The notes under the pieces are model-generated. The model had not been told where the DNA came from. It saw only the letters and a program-made list of their open reading frames with translations, and ran no database searches. 64,000 nucleotides of DNA from a virus. The DNA is taken from positions 62,001-126,000 of the IMG/VR virus record IMGVR_UViG_3300040758_000214, one strand, 5' to 3'. Of this stretch, positions 15,361 to 25,700 are shown one piece after another (the first letter of the stretch is position 1; each line of letters opens with the position of its first letter). The translations under genes were made by a program, and so were the position numbers.

Positions 15361-17145
15361 TTAGGATGCATCTTTATCTTTATCGGAGTCGTAGAAATTA
15401 GAAACATTTGTTGCGCCTAATTTTGTAGCACCATAATAAGAATTAATACCTCTTGTTACAGTAAATGCTGCTTTACTCACACCAGCAGCGGTTGCATCAA
15501 AATCAGTAATATTTCCTTTCTTAATTCTAAGAGTCTTTTGAATATCTTCAAGATTCTGATTAGCCCCAATGTATGTGAAAGTCCATTTTCCTGTCTCTTG
15601 TAGAGATTCAATTAAATTTCCAATACTTCTTTGATCTCTATATTTCTTAGAATTATTTTCATCACCATCTGTGAGAATTACAAATAAATAATTTGTATTA
15701 TCACCTAATTCCTCTTTCTGATATTTTTCAACAGTTAATCCAATTGCATCCCACAATGCAGTCATTCCCGCAGGTCGATATGTTTCATAACCAATTTTCT
15801 TTAAATCATCACCAGGTTTTCTCCATAGAATAGGACTTCTTACTGAATTTGAAAAGGTCACTAAGCTTACATGACTTTCAATATCATTTGAATTTTCTTT
15901 TATTGCATCAACCTGTTGATTAAATAAATCAATTATTGGATCTTTAATAGTCATCATAGATCCAGATTCATCTAAAATAATAGCAACTTCATTTCTTGCT
16001 TTTCCCGCCCTTACTGCATAATAAGATTCAGAAACTTCTTGTGTTGTTTCATATACTCTCTTACGAATTGAAACTCCAACTTCACCTACACCTGGTTGAA
16101 AAAGAACCATTCTATCCCACTTAGTTCGTTTTCCAGTTTGAATATAATCTCTTTCCCACTTTACATTTTCAAGCCATGTTGGAAGTTTATCATTACCATT
16201 ATTATCCTTCCCAAATTTATGATATGCAAACTCTACTGTGCGAGTTGCAAAAGTCAATTTAGGGATAATTGTGTATGTTAAGAATCTTCTACGATTTGAT
16301 AATTCAATCAACATTTCTTGATTATGCTCATATGTAGGATATGTTGAATTATTATCAGGGACATCTATTGCGACTTCAAAACTCTGAATTTTAATCTTTT
16401 TACCAGGAATTTTTTCAGATGCAGCCCATTCAATTCCAGCTCCATCAGGATATTTTATTCCCTCTTCCAACATCTTTTTGACTTCTGAGAAATAATATTT
16501 TGATTCCTCAGAAAGTCTATTGATTAAAGCTTTCGTCATAAAATAATACTGTCCGTAGAAGCTTATCCATCTATTTGGATGTATAAATTCATTGAAGTGA
16601 ATTTTATTTCCATCACATATATTGTTCTCAAGAAGGAATTTATTTTCTTCAGCGTTCTCGATGAATTGTAGGTCACTCCACCCTTCATGCCACATTCCAT
16701 CAAGATCTGTAATACTGAAGTTCCTATAATCTCCAACATTTTCACTTGTAACAACATTCATATCTTTAATTCTCAAACTGAAGGAAAATGTTTCTTTATT
16801 TGCAACAAGATTAAGAACTTGACCATGCCTATTTTCAGTAGAAATAATTCCCTGACCTTCTTTTATTTTTGTTGCTCTCATCGAAGTATATTGGGGTATG
16901 TTAATTACTGCATTACGCTCAGCTAATTCAAACAGAAAGCAGCTTAAGTCTAAATCTGTAGTCTTAGTTCCATCGTCTGGATCGTATGCTATTCCCGGTT
17001 TTCGGGAATGCATATTGTACCGCCACCAATTTACAACTTCTCCAATTATAGGTCTTATATCTTTTGACCTATCAAGAATACATTCCATTACAGAGTTATC
17101 AAGAATTGTCTTTAATGTGGTTGCTACTTTCTTAGTTTTACTCAT
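15361..17145 (-). CDS. von Willebrand factor A (vWA) domain protein
   Basis: A 594-residue cytosolic protein. The C-terminal third (from about residue 385) is a vWA domain: VAIILDESGSMMT gives the DxSxS metal site, with a conserved Thr region later (YRPAGMTALWDAIG) and VILTDGDEN. The N-terminal 380 residues are unfamiliar, with many aromatic residues, and may be a partner-binding region. In bacteria such proteins often pair with AAA+ ATPases, and an AAA+ gene lies at 20762-21742. A terminator follows it. The PspA-like and DUF2491-like genes are just upstream. Confidence 0.75.
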   Translation of the reverse strand: MSKTKKVATTLKTILDNSVMECILDRSKDIRPIIGEVVNWWRYNMHSRKPGIAYDPDDGTKTTDLDLSCFLFELAERNAVINIPQYTSMRATKIKEGQGIISTENRHGQVLNLVANKETFSFSLRIKDMNVVTSENVGDYRNFSITDLDGMWHEGWSDLQFIENAEENKFLLENNICDGNKIHFNEFIHPNRWISFYGQYYFMTKALINRLSEESKYYFSEVKKMLEEGIKYPDGAGIEWAASEKIPGKKIKIQSFEVAIDVPDNNSTYPTYEHNQEMLIELSNRRRFLTYTIIPKLTFATRTVEFAYHKFGKDNNGNDKLPTWLENVKWERDYIQTGKRTKWDRMVLFQPGVGEVGVSIRKRVYETTQEVSESYYAVRAGKARNEVAIILDESGSMMTIKDPIIDLFNQQVDAIKENSNDIESHVSLVTFSNSVRSPILWRKPGDDLKKIGYETYRPAGMTALWDAIGLTVEKYQKEELGDNTNYLFVILTDGDENNSKKYRDQRSIGNLIESLQETGKWTFTYIGANQNLEDIQKTLRIKKGNITDFDATAAGVSKAAFTVTRGINSYYGATKLGATNVSNFYDSDKDKDAS

Positions 17146-17180
17146 TGTAATTCTCCTTTTTGATTTTTGTTTGATTTGTT

Positions 17181-17348
17181 TTATCCTGCATCATACATTC
17201 TTATATAATATCCACAATTTGAACAACATACATCTCCATCATGCATTGCCATATCATAATTTCTAACTTCTGTTTGAATAGGCGAATCTCCACATTTAGG
17301 ACATTTATCAGGAATTCCCCTTGAGTTTATTCCATGGTTTATTTCCAT
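17181..17348 (-). CDS. Small zinc-ribbon protein, 55 aa
   Basis: An intact frame starts MEINHGINSRGIPDKCPKCG, followed 26 residues later by CCSNCGYY. Two CxxC pairs fit one zinc ion in a ribbon. It ends in RMYDAG. It sits between the vWA gene and the gene at 17362. Its function is unknown; nucleic-acid or protein binding would be usual. Confidence 0.65.
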   Translation of the reverse strand: MEINHGINSRGIPDKCPKCGDSPIQTEVRNYDMAMHDGDVCCSNCGYYIRMYDAG

Positions 17349-17361
17349 TAATTATCCTCTT

Positions 17362-17643
17362 TTAAAATGAATGGCCCCAACTTCTCCAACCAAGTTTGAA
17401 ATACTTTAATAAAATATCTCTTACTTCCCCATTTGTAATTGATTTAAATTGAGAACAATCTATATGTCTATGATTTTTATTTGTAGTTTCACACATTAGA
17501 AGTTTATTATTTAAATCTCTTAGAAAAACTATAGCTTTACTATCTTGATCCTGATCTGGATATATCCAAATTGGATTACAGACACGCTCAGAAAGTTGTT
17601 CCATAATCTCTTCTATTAATTTTTCATCTGTTGTTTCATACAT
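17362..17643 (-). CDS. Unknown protein, 93 aa
   Basis: An alpha/beta protein with a helical start (TDEKLIEEIMEQLSERV) and a Trp-rich end (FKLGWRSWGHSF). It starts two bases after the PspA-like gene and probably shares its transcript. No family is recognised. Confidence 0.5.
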   Translation of the reverse strand: MYETTDEKLIEEIMEQLSERVCNPIWIYPDQDQDSKAIVFLRDLNNKLLMCETTNKNHRHIDCSQFKSITNGEVRDILLKYFKLGWRSWGHSF

Positions 17644-17645
17644 AT

Positions 17646-18395
17646 TTATCCTTTCAATGCAGCTAATCTTGATGATACATCTTTTGGTTTTTCATTTTCA
17701 CCAGATGCTTCTTTTAATGCAGCAGATATATTTTCATCTTCCTTTTCTATATCTGATTTAGTTAAAGATTCAACTCTTAAATTAGCAGCTGCAGCTTCAT
17801 TTCTATCTTTATTTGCTTTAGATTGAAAAGAATTTAATACAACATTTAAATCATTTTTATCTGAACTTAATCCTGCTTTTATTTCAGCCGCATCACTTTT
17901 TAATTGAGACCTTTCTTTTTCAATAGATGCTCTAACCATATCTTGTTTTGCTTTATCAATGGCCTTATGTGCAGCTTCCATCTTTACTGTAAACTCTTTT
18001 AAATACGACGCAACCTCATTATAGATTTCTTCAGCTTCTTGACAATCTTGTTTTTCACTATCAACATCAGGTTTAAGTTCTTCAAGTTTATTTAATAATT
18101 CGTTTAAACTCTTTTCAACATTTGGATCTTGTGTTTCATTAAATTTCTTTTCTAAAATTTCAGCAGCTTTAATTCTTTGTTGATATGCTTTTTCTAAGTC
18201 ATTGTATTTATCTTGTTCTTTTTGAAGGTTATTCCTTGCAGTTGCAACCTTTAAACTTAATTCATCAAATTTCTGTTTAAATACTTCCATCTGAGCTTCA
18301 CTGGCAGTTTCAGGATCGAACTTAACAAGAAAACTTGTAAATTCATTTACTCCATGTTTTACTTCTTCACCAAAAAACTTTTTAAGAAATGACAT
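17646..18395 (-). CDS. PspA/IM30-like coiled-coil protein
   Basis: A 249-residue protein starting MSFLKKFFGEEVKHGVNEF, an amphipathic N-terminal helix, then almost continuous coiled coil to residue 235. Length and layout match PspA/Vipp1 (ESCRT-III-type) proteins, which assemble on stressed membranes. Together with the DUF2491-like gene at 19229-19936 it mirrors the bacterial yjfJ-yjfK pair. Inside an infected cell it could stabilise or reshape the inner membrane. The alternative is a generic coiled-coil scaffold. Confidence 0.65.
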   Translation of the reverse strand: MSFLKKFFGEEVKHGVNEFTSFLVKFDPETASEAQMEVFKQKFDELSLKVATARNNLQKEQDKYNDLEKAYQQRIKAAEILEKKFNETQDPNVEKSLNELLNKLEELKPDVDSEKQDCQEAEEIYNEVASYLKEFTVKMEAAHKAIDKAKQDMVRASIEKERSQLKSDAAEIKAGLSSDKNDLNVVLNSFQSKANKDRNEAAAANLRVESLTKSDIEKEDENISAALKEASGENEKPKDVSSRLAALKG

Positions 18396-18399
18396 TTAA

Positions 18400-18723
18400 T
18401 TATTCTCCTTCATATTTTATTTGAATTTGTTTTAACTTTTTGATATTAATATTAATTATATCATCATCTCCCATATCTTCAAATACAATTAAATCTAAAT
18501 CCTCAATTATTTCTAAACAAATATCTGCTAATTCATCACCAATACATCCAACTTTAAGAGTATTTGTTTTTTCATTTAATAATAAAACAAATTTATTTAT
18601 TATTTCTTCAAATTGTTTATCATTGAGACCATCAGAATATTCTTCTATTTCCAATTTTTTACTTCGTAATATATTCTCAATATCATCAGGAATATAAACA
18701 ATATAATTTGAAGGATAACTCAT
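18400..18723 (-). CDS. Paralogue of the 43-45 kb small-protein family
   Basis: A 107-residue acidic protein opening SNYIVYIPDDIENILRSKK and ending DDDIININIKKLKQI. The ends match the protein at 43936-44322 (CFIVYMPQNITQILESKK and NDKIININTKELRQF), which shows common descent although this copy lacks the FVTNSSST leader. The function is unknown. Confidence 0.6.
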   Translation of the reverse strand: MSYPSNYIVYIPDDIENILRSKKLEIEEYSDGLNDKQFEEIINKFVLLLNEKTNTLKVGCIGDELADICLEIIEDLDLIVFEDMGDDDIININIKKLKQIQIKYEGE

Positions 18724-18735
18724 TTATTTCTCCTT

Positions 18736-18981
18736 TTATTTTGGGGCATCTCTATTTGGACCACCAGGAACAGATACTTGAACACTAGAAGCTAATACTC
18801 CATCGCCAATAATTTCTATACGTCCTTCATCATAATATTGTCCATCTATACTTTTACCATCTTTATCTATTTTTGGGACTAAACAATATTGGTCACAACC
18901 ATATAAGTATTGAACTCTAGCTGTGATAATCCCTTCAAAATTTGTGATTTTATCTTTACCAAGTTTGCCCAATTCAATCAT
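18736..18981 (-). CDS. Conserved small phage-type protein of unknown function
   Basis: 81 residues: LGKDKITNFEGIITARVQYL, GCDQYCLVPKIDKDGK, QYYDEGRIEIIG. This order of motifs (kDkvTgfeGi, GCxQyxl, DEgRle) recurs in many phage and bacterial small proteins that have no assigned role. It is probably a compact beta barrel. It lies between PspA-family genes and DUF2491. Confidence 0.65.
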   Translation of the reverse strand: MIELGKLGKDKITNFEGIITARVQYLYGCDQYCLVPKIDKDGKSIDGQYYDEGRIEIIGDGVLASSVQVSVPGGPNRDAPK

Positions 18982-18982
18982 T

Positions 18983-19219
18983 TTATTTTTCCCCTTTAAA
19001 TTTATATTCCCATTTATTTTTCCATTTTATTACCAAATTATGATAACTTGAATCATATTCTAAAAGTACAAGTATTTCATTTAAAAGACTTTCTAAATTC
19101 TTTACATAATTTAATTCTCTTTCTATTCTAATATTTTCTTTAGTCTTTATACATTCTTCACAATACTCATCTTCTAAAATAAATTTATTATGATTTGAAC
19201 AATAATATCCATATTCCAT
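18983..19219 (-). CDS. Small protein with N-terminal zinc-finger-like Cys/His
   Basis: 78 residues. The first 25 contain YCSNHNKFILEDEYCEEC, a possible Cys/His/Cys/Cys zinc site; the rest is a helical, charged stretch. The role is unknown. Confidence 0.55.
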   Translation of the reverse strand: MEYGYYCSNHNKFILEDEYCEECIKTKENIRIERELNYVKNLESLLNEILVLLEYDSSYHNLVIKWKNKWEYKFKGEK

Positions 19220-19228
19220 AATATTTCC

Positions 19229-19936
19229 TCATATTACAGTAATGAAAGATGGGTCTAAAGGAATACCTATAAGAATTCTTATGTATTCACCTTCATCATC
19301 ATTTTCTTGACTGACTATACAATACTCTGATACATCTTCATTTATTGCTCTACCATAAAAAACCATTTCATGATCAGTCTCCATTTCATTAGAATTAAAT
19401 GGATCAATTGAAATATGTTCCTTCATGTAAATAGGATCAACTTTTTCTCCTCCATGTTCAGGTAAAGTCCTAAGATATGTAATTCCACCTGGAGTATTAA
19501 AATCTTTATATCCTAAAAGTCCATTTTCATCATTTATCCACATATCCCAATCATTAGAATTTTCTGGATAAACTTCATCTATTACTTTTAAATATAAAAT
19601 TTCAATTATATCACCATTAGCCTTATCTTGAACTAATTGAATCATTGCATCTTGGTCATTTTGATATTGTAAATAAAATCTATAAATCTTAAAATCTCCT
19701 CCTAGATTTATATCAATTTGACCAATAGACACAATCTTTCCTTCACCATTAGGAGTCATAACTAAAAGATTATCTTCTCCAGCTAAGATAAAAGGAGTAT
19801 TATCAATTAATACTCCCCTATCTAAAGCAAAATTTAAAGGAAGATTCAAATCAAATCTTTCTTTTTTCTCTACAAAGAATCCTTTTAATCTTTCCATCTT
19901 TCTTTTATTTGCAGCTTTTAATAATTGTAATATCAT
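19229..19936 (-). CDS. DUF2491-like (YjfK-type) protein
   Basis: A 235-residue beta-rich protein. The segments PLNFALDRGVLIDNTPF, VSIGQIDINLGGDFKIYRFY, FLQYQ and MVFYGR follow the pattern I know from YjfK/DUF2491 proteins, which sit beside PspA-family genes in enterobacteria. Here the PspA-like gene is 0.8 kb downstream on the same strand. The biochemical role of the family is not established; an envelope-stress link is inferred from gene neighbours. Confidence 0.6.
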   Translation of the reverse strand: MILQLLKAANKRKMERLKGFFVEKKERFDLNLPLNFALDRGVLIDNTPFILAGEDNLLVMTPNGEGKIVSIGQIDINLGGDFKIYRFYLQYQNDQDAMIQLVQDKANGDIIEILYLKVIDEVYPENSNDWDMWINDENGLLGYKDFNTPGGITYLRTLPEHGGEKVDPIYMKEHISIDPFNSNEMETDHEMVFYGRAINEDVSEYCIVSQENDDEGEYIRILIGIPLDPSFITVI

Positions 19937-20259
19937 ACAAGTCCTTTCAATCCATATAAAATTTCAAAATTCCAATCTTTGTATTTATTAATTATACCTG
20001 TAAATTCTTCTTCTGATATATCAATAAACTTACTTTTATCATCAAAACACCAATCTATAGTAGGGTCTTCGCATATAGTCTCATATACTTGAAAATTTGA
20101 ATTTTCATTATTACTATCATCATGGGCTGAATCATAAAAATTACCAGTCAAAATTATTCTTTTATTAGTATTATTAATAATATTAGTATCAGTTATAACT
20201 ATTACATTTCCATGATATTTAATATTATTTTTTAATGCAGTTGCAATTATTTCACTCAT
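19933..20259 (-). CDS. Unknown protein, 108 aa
   Basis: An acidic alpha/beta protein (IIATALKNNIKYHGNVIVIT at the start). No motif is seen. It overlaps both neighbours by 4 bases (ATGA junctions), so it belongs to the DUF2491 transcript. Confidence 0.5.
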   Translation of the reverse strand: MSEIIATALKNNIKYHGNVIVITDTNIINNTNKRIILTGNFYDSAHDDSNNENSNFQVYETICEDPTIDWCFDDKSKFIDISEEEFTGIINKYKDWNFEILYGLKGLV

Positions 20260-20546
20260 AATTTATCTCCATTGTAGGATCTTTTAATATAATAAGTTCC
20301 AAAAGGTGATATTTTATATTCTTCTCTAAATTTTGGTAACTCCCAATGAGATAATCTATGAACTTGCAGAATAAGTTTATTTTTAGATTCTTCTTTTGCA
20401 ACCAGAACACAGATTAAATAATCACCAGTTTTAACTTTATTATTATATAAACTTATTCCATGAAATTTATCTACATTATTAATATTAACATCCGGTTCAT
20501 CATATAAACATGGATCACTAATGTCATTAATCTTTCTATTTTTCAT
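20256..20546 (-). CDS. Unknown protein, 96 aa
   Basis: A small beta-rich protein with a polar head (MKNRKINDISDPCLYDEPDV) and a central strand set (GDYLICVLVAKEESKNKLIL). No family is recognised. It is the first intact gene of the 19-20.5 kb group. Confidence 0.5.
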   Translation of the reverse strand: MKNRKINDISDPCLYDEPDVNINNVDKFHGISLYNNKVKTGDYLICVLVAKEESKNKLILQVHRLSHWELPKFREEYKISPFGTYYIKRSYNGDKL

Positions 20547-20559
20547 CTATTCTCCTTTT

Positions 20560-20752
20560 TTATTTATAATAGTTTCCATAATATAAACATACGAATATTA
20601 TTATTCCTTTTATTAATTGACCTAAAATTGCACCAAATTGATTTTCTGGTTTATTATGATATTCATTATGTTTATCCTTAATTATTGAATAAATCCCCCC
20701 CTATTAATAACCATATTAAGTAACATGTAAGAATAATTCTAAAATTAATCAT
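20560..20752 (-). pseudogene. Small membrane protein split by a frameshift at a G7 run
   Basis: From the ATG at 20752 the frame reads MINFRIILTCYLIWLLIGG, a membrane helix, and stops shortly after a run of seven G (minus strand, 20695-20701). A one-base shift in the run gives IYSIIKDKHNEYHNKPENQF and then a second helix GQLIKGIIIFVCLYYG to a stop at 20560. The joined product of about 63 residues has two membrane helices. As with the A8 case at 11.9 kb, the break is in a homopolymer. Confidence 0.45.
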
Positions 20753-20761
20753 ATATACTCC

Positions 20762-21742
20762 TTATTTTCCAAATCCTAATTTAGATCCATCATATGAATT
20801 TGGTATAGATTTCATCTTTTTCAATCTTTCAATAGTTTCATCATATTCTCTACCTAGACAAAATATTGCAATGACTAATTCTTTTAAATGGGCTACAGAT
20901 AAATCATGTGTATCTATAACCCATTTTTCAAGATCTTCATCATTCATTTCATCTTGAGATACTCTTGTTCTTAAATAAAATCTTCTTGCTTCAATTGAAG
21001 GCATCCCAATTTTGATAACTTCATCAAAGCGACTGGGCCGATTTACTATCCTAGAATCCAATCGTTCAGGGTAGTTCGTTGTCGCAAGATGAACTACATT
21101 ATTAATTTGATTTTCTCCATCTAATAACGATAAAATTCCCGATTCACCATAATTATTGATTAATTCATCAATATCTTCCTCAACAACGATCAAAGGTCGA
21201 CTTGGCTCTATCAATCTGATAATTCTGAGAGCTTCAGATGCAATATTTGGATTCTTACAAATTAAAACAATTCCTCCTCGTTTAATTATATTTTCGATTA
21301 AAAGCATCACAGTAACTGTCTTTCCGCTGCCCGGCGGCCCCCACAAAATTATCCCTCTTTTGTGTAATTGTTTTCTAGAAATAAATTTATCCCTAGCCGA
21401 CCAGAATATATCAATCGAATTTAATACTTTTGCACTAGCAGAGTCAGGAAGTCTTAATAATTCATCAGTAACCATTACAACTTTTTGAAGGTGAACTCTT
21501 CCATAATCATCTATGGCGGCACTATATGATCCAACTGGCAAATTATTAATTGTTCTCTGTGATGAAATATAAGTATCTCCAGCACTTATTAACCATTGAG
21601 AAAATCCTCCATCATTATGAGGGACTTTACCACATTTAAGAATAGATGAGCCAGCCTCAGTTTCAGGTCCATCACAATTAGAATCATCTTTTTTTATTTC
21701 AGAACCAATTTTTTCTATGAACTCATTTAGATCATCACTCAT
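20762..21742 (-). CDS. AAA+ ATPase (FtsH/Cdc48-type core)
   Basis: A 326-residue protein. The N-terminal 110 residues are polar and not recognised. The AAA+ core has Walker A ILWGPPGSGKTVT near residue 132, Walker B PLIVVEEDIDEL, a sensor-1 region VVHLATTNYPERL and the second-region-of-homology motif RPSRFDEVIKIG that supplies arginine fingers, followed by a helical lid. It probably remodels protein complexes. Possible partners are the vWA protein (15361) and PspA-like protein (17646) downstream on the same strand. Confidence 0.85.
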   Translation of the reverse strand: MSDDLNEFIEKIGSEIKKDDSNCDGPETEAGSSILKCGKVPHNDGGFSQWLISAGDTYISSQRTINNLPVGSYSAAIDDYGRVHLQKVVMVTDELLRLPDSASAKVLNSIDIFWSARDKFISRKQLHKRGIILWGPPGSGKTVTVMLLIENIIKRGGIVLICKNPNIASEALRIIRLIEPSRPLIVVEEDIDELINNYGESGILSLLDGENQINNVVHLATTNYPERLDSRIVNRPSRFDEVIKIGMPSIEARRFYLRTRVSQDEMNDEDLEKWVIDTHDLSVAHLKELVIAIFCLGREYDETIERLKKMKSIPNSYDGSKLGFGK

Positions 21743-21774
21743 TATTTATATCCTTTTTTTTGTTTAATTTTCAA

Positions 21775-22746
21775 TTACAATAACATCCAAACAACAACTA
21801 TTGCTGCGGCAATACCAACTCCTACTCCAATATTTCTTAACAAATGACTTTCAGGTTTTGGTGTAGCCATTGGATCCATCTGAGTAGGAGGATTGGGTTG
21901 ATTATTATTTGCATCTTCTACTGCTTTGGATGATAATGCAACATCTTTCATTGTTGGAGGAATATAATTAGGATCTTTTGGTTGACCACTCAATCCATTC
22001 GCTTGATTATCCATTTGATTCAATTTAGCTTTTAATTCAGCATTATCCTGTGCAAGACGATTTGCTTCATTTCTCCATTGAATCATGTCTGGATCTTGTT
22101 GATGTGAATAATACATCATTGCATATTGACGATCATTAATGTGGTCTAACATGAACCATAATGCCATACCATCCCACATTCCAAAATACGGATATGTATT
22201 ATATGCATAATAAGGCGTTGCATAATGATATCCACCATAAAATGAATTTCTATGGACATAATAAGTTCCAGGTGTTACATGATAAACATTTACAACTCTA
22301 TATGCAGTTTGTCTTGAAGAATTTGAATAATGATAATTAGAAGGTGGAGTTTTAAATTTACTTTGTTCTGCTTTATATGATGATAAAGCTTTTGATGATT
22401 CTGCTTTACTCACTCCAGTATTCATTCTTGATTGCATTGCAGTCTTTGGTACATTTGATGTTGGTTTAATTGCTGCTTTTGCTCCACCTGAATTTCCATA
22501 CCCGGAAGGTTTGGAAGTTTGAACTGCAGATGGTTTAAATGCACTATTTGAATATGACCTTGATGGAGACGTTGGAGCAGAATATGAACGACTTGGACTG
22601 CTATTTGAATATGACCTGGATGAATATGAACTTCCTCTAGAATAAGATCTCCCGCCTCCTCCGCCACCAGAAAAACCTTTAGCGAAGGATAAATCCGAAA
22701 TTGTTAAAGTTAATAAAATGGTTAAAAGTATACTAATGCGTTTCAT
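21775..22746 (-). CDS. Exported Ser/Gly/Tyr-rich protein with C-terminal membrane anchor
   Basis: A 323-residue protein with a signal peptide (MKRISILLTILLTLTISDLS), a Gly run and then Ser-Tyr-Arg-Ser repeats (residues 25-75), a Tyr-rich centre, a short coiled coil near residue 230, and a C-terminal hydrophobic helix (GVGVGIAAAIVVVWMLL). Similar low-complexity exported proteins occur in bacterial envelopes. It is unusual in a phage and may have been taken from a host. No enzymatic motif is visible. Confidence 0.65.
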   Translation of the reverse strand: MKRISILLTILLTLTISDLSFAKGFSGGGGGGRSYSRGSSYSSRSYSNSSPSRSYSAPTSPSRSYSNSAFKPSAVQTSKPSGYGNSGGAKAAIKPTSNVPKTAMQSRMNTGVSKAESSKALSSYKAEQSKFKTPPSNYHYSNSSRQTAYRVVNVYHVTPGTYYVHRNSFYGGYHYATPYYAYNTYPYFGMWDGMALWFMLDHINDRQYAMMYYSHQQDPDMIQWRNEANRLAQDNAELKAKLNQMDNQANGLSGQPKDPNYIPPTMKDVALSSKAVEDANNNQPNPPTQMDPMATPKPESHLLRNIGVGVGIAAAIVVVWMLL

Positions 22747-22767
22747 TTGTTTCTCCTTGAATTTAAT

Positions 22768-25700
22768 TTATTTTTGTATTCCAATTACTGTAAGATAATT
22801 ATGTAAAAGTTTTACAGTTTCTGGACATCCATCTATGACTTTTGTTTCTTTATGATCAGAATCAATCATTTGTTTAATCCATTGGTTCTTCTTATCAATG
22901 CAATCAGACTTTGTAGTTAAGATCTCTCTTAAATTTTCGGTTGCATCTTGCGCTATTAAGCAGGCGAGTTCCATTTCGCCCGCGCGTTGGCCACCAGGAG
23001 GCTTTAAACCCTTATTTAAAATTCCTTTTCGTTTTGTATTTCCACCTCCAATTGGTTGTAGAGTCTTTTTCATATACAGACCAATTCCTCTTGCAGTCAT
23101 TTTGCTTTCAGCAATATGAAGCATACGAAAAAAGTACATCCAACCACATGCAATCATATTCTCAGTAAAACAATCAAATTCAGGGAGATAAACTTTTTGC
23201 TCATATTTACTTCCAGTGAATTCCATTGCAATTTTAAGCATTTCTTTAGTACATGATTCAAATGGGGGTTGAATTATTGTTAACTCTTCAATAAATTCTT
23301 TAGTTACAATTAAGGGGACTCTTTCTATAAATTGACTAGAATACCACTTTCCTTTTGTATTATCTATCATGGAAATAAATGTAATTAAATAACTCTTTAT
23401 ATCATCTTGAGATTTATCAGAATCTATCATTTGAATTAATTGCTTCTTTAAATTTTCTAAGGCTAATCCTAAATGTAATTCAAATATTTGTCCGATATTC
23501 ATTCTAGATGGCACACCTAGAGCATTTATACAAATATCAACATGTCTTCCATCTTCTAATCTTGGCATTTTATCATGTGGAACAATTCTTGAAATTACTC
23601 CTTTATTTCCATGACGATTTCCTATTTTATCTCCTACTGCAATACTTCTTGTATATACTCCATACATTTCTACATACATTCCATTAATTTTCTCATTTTT
23701 ACTTTTATATTTTCCGGTATGAGAAAATTTATCTAAATCATGATCTCTTATAAATTGTAAAGCTTCATCCTTTGGTAATGAATCATAAATAGGTTTTTGT
23801 AATTCTTTTTCATATTCAATTTGACTTTGAATTTTCTTTTCAACCCAATCATTAAATTCTGGTATTTCTTTATTCCATTCATTTGCATAAATATTAACTT
23901 CATTTACACCAACGACTTGTTTCTTAATTGTTAATGGAATAGCTTCTTCAAAGATTGATGAAAAGTCCATTGGTCCACTTGGTATTTCTTTTAAAATTGC
24001 ATAAGGAGTTCCTGCTTTAAGAACTTCAAAATTTAAAGGAGATTTACTTTTTGTTGCTTTTGGATTTGGTAAAGGTTTATAAATCTTTTTCTTTGTTCTC
24101 CTTTCTTCTTCTAATTCATCTTTAGTTCTATAAGGAAGATTAAATAAAACTTTACTCGGTGATAATGTAAATGATAAATCTATAAAATGAATAGAAGTAA
24201 AGACGTCTTTTCCATTTATTAATCTATCAGATATTAAAATTCCATCTTCAAAATTATATCCATCATATGATGTAACTGCAGTTAATAAATTTTTACCAAT
24301 ATTTATTTTACCATTTTTACAAAAACTAGATTCAATTAAAATATCTCCGGCTTTAAATTTATCTCCAACTTTAAAATAAATTGAATCAATTAAATCTAAA
24401 TTTTCAACATATATTTTTCTATAAAAAGTATCAAAAATATCTACGGTTTTATCATCATATACTACAATCATATGATTAGAATCTAAAAATATTACTTCTC
24501 CATTTTGTTTAGCTCTTCTTACAAATTGAGTTTGATCTGTATATAATCCTTCACATCCACTTTGAATCATTGGAATATCAAAATCTGTAAGACAAATTGA
24601 TTGCCTCATTTGAGAAGATGCCATTTGTAATCTTGTTTGGTCATCATGTTCTAAAAATGGAACTAATGATACAGGAATTGAAATAGGTTGTAATTCTAAA
24701 TATTCATCTGTAAATTTTAAATTTGAGTCAAGAATAGTATTTGGAATTAAATTTTGTAATACTCCACAATTTTCTCTATCTGGAGTATCTACAGGACATA
24801 CTCTACCAAACATAGAAGGGGTAATATCTCTTAAATGTTTAGGTACATTTTCTCTATCAAATCCTCCCGGTCCAACTAAACTTGTTCTTGATAATTTTGT
24901 TAATTCATCAATAGGATTAATTGAAAAGTCAAATTGGACTATATCAGACACATTACAATCTGATAATATCTGAGTTGAATTAATATTAAATTTAGGAGAT
25001 TTGGCAGTTCTATTTGACATACAAAAATCAAATATCGTTTTAGAAACCTTAGCTAAAACGATATATTCAAAACATCTAATTCTTTTATTAATATAATTTG
25101 TATCATCTATTTTTTCAGATTGTATTACATCAATCAATTCTTCTAAAATAGATTGAGTTCTAAAGAATTTAGAAGACATAATATCACACTTTAATATAAT
25201 ATCTAAAGCATATATCATATCTTGACCTTTTTGTGTTGGATCATATTTAGAACTAAATTTTCCTAGTTCTTTAATAAAATCATCTTGTGAATAATCTTCT
25301 GATGTATCATAATATCCTTTTAAATCATAAACTAATTTTTCAATCAATGTGTTTGGTGATTCATATTCCATATCTTTTAAACCAAATTTTTGATCTAAAT
25401 AATCTAATCCATAATATGATAATAATAGAAGAGAAAGAGGAACTATTTTATTTAAAAAACTCACTCTAATAAAAGGTTCCTCTTTAAATTCAATCACTGT
25501 AAGAGTTGCACAATTAGTTCTAATCTTAATTGTTTTTCCCCTTGTTACAACAGGAATATCAAACAATTGAAATAATGGAATCTTTCTCTTTCCATTAATA
25601 TAAAAGTAATTCCCATCTATTAATTTTGGAATAGACATTGATAAATTTATTTCTGCAGTAAGTTTTTTAAATTTAATAACAATATTCTTTTTTAATGTCC

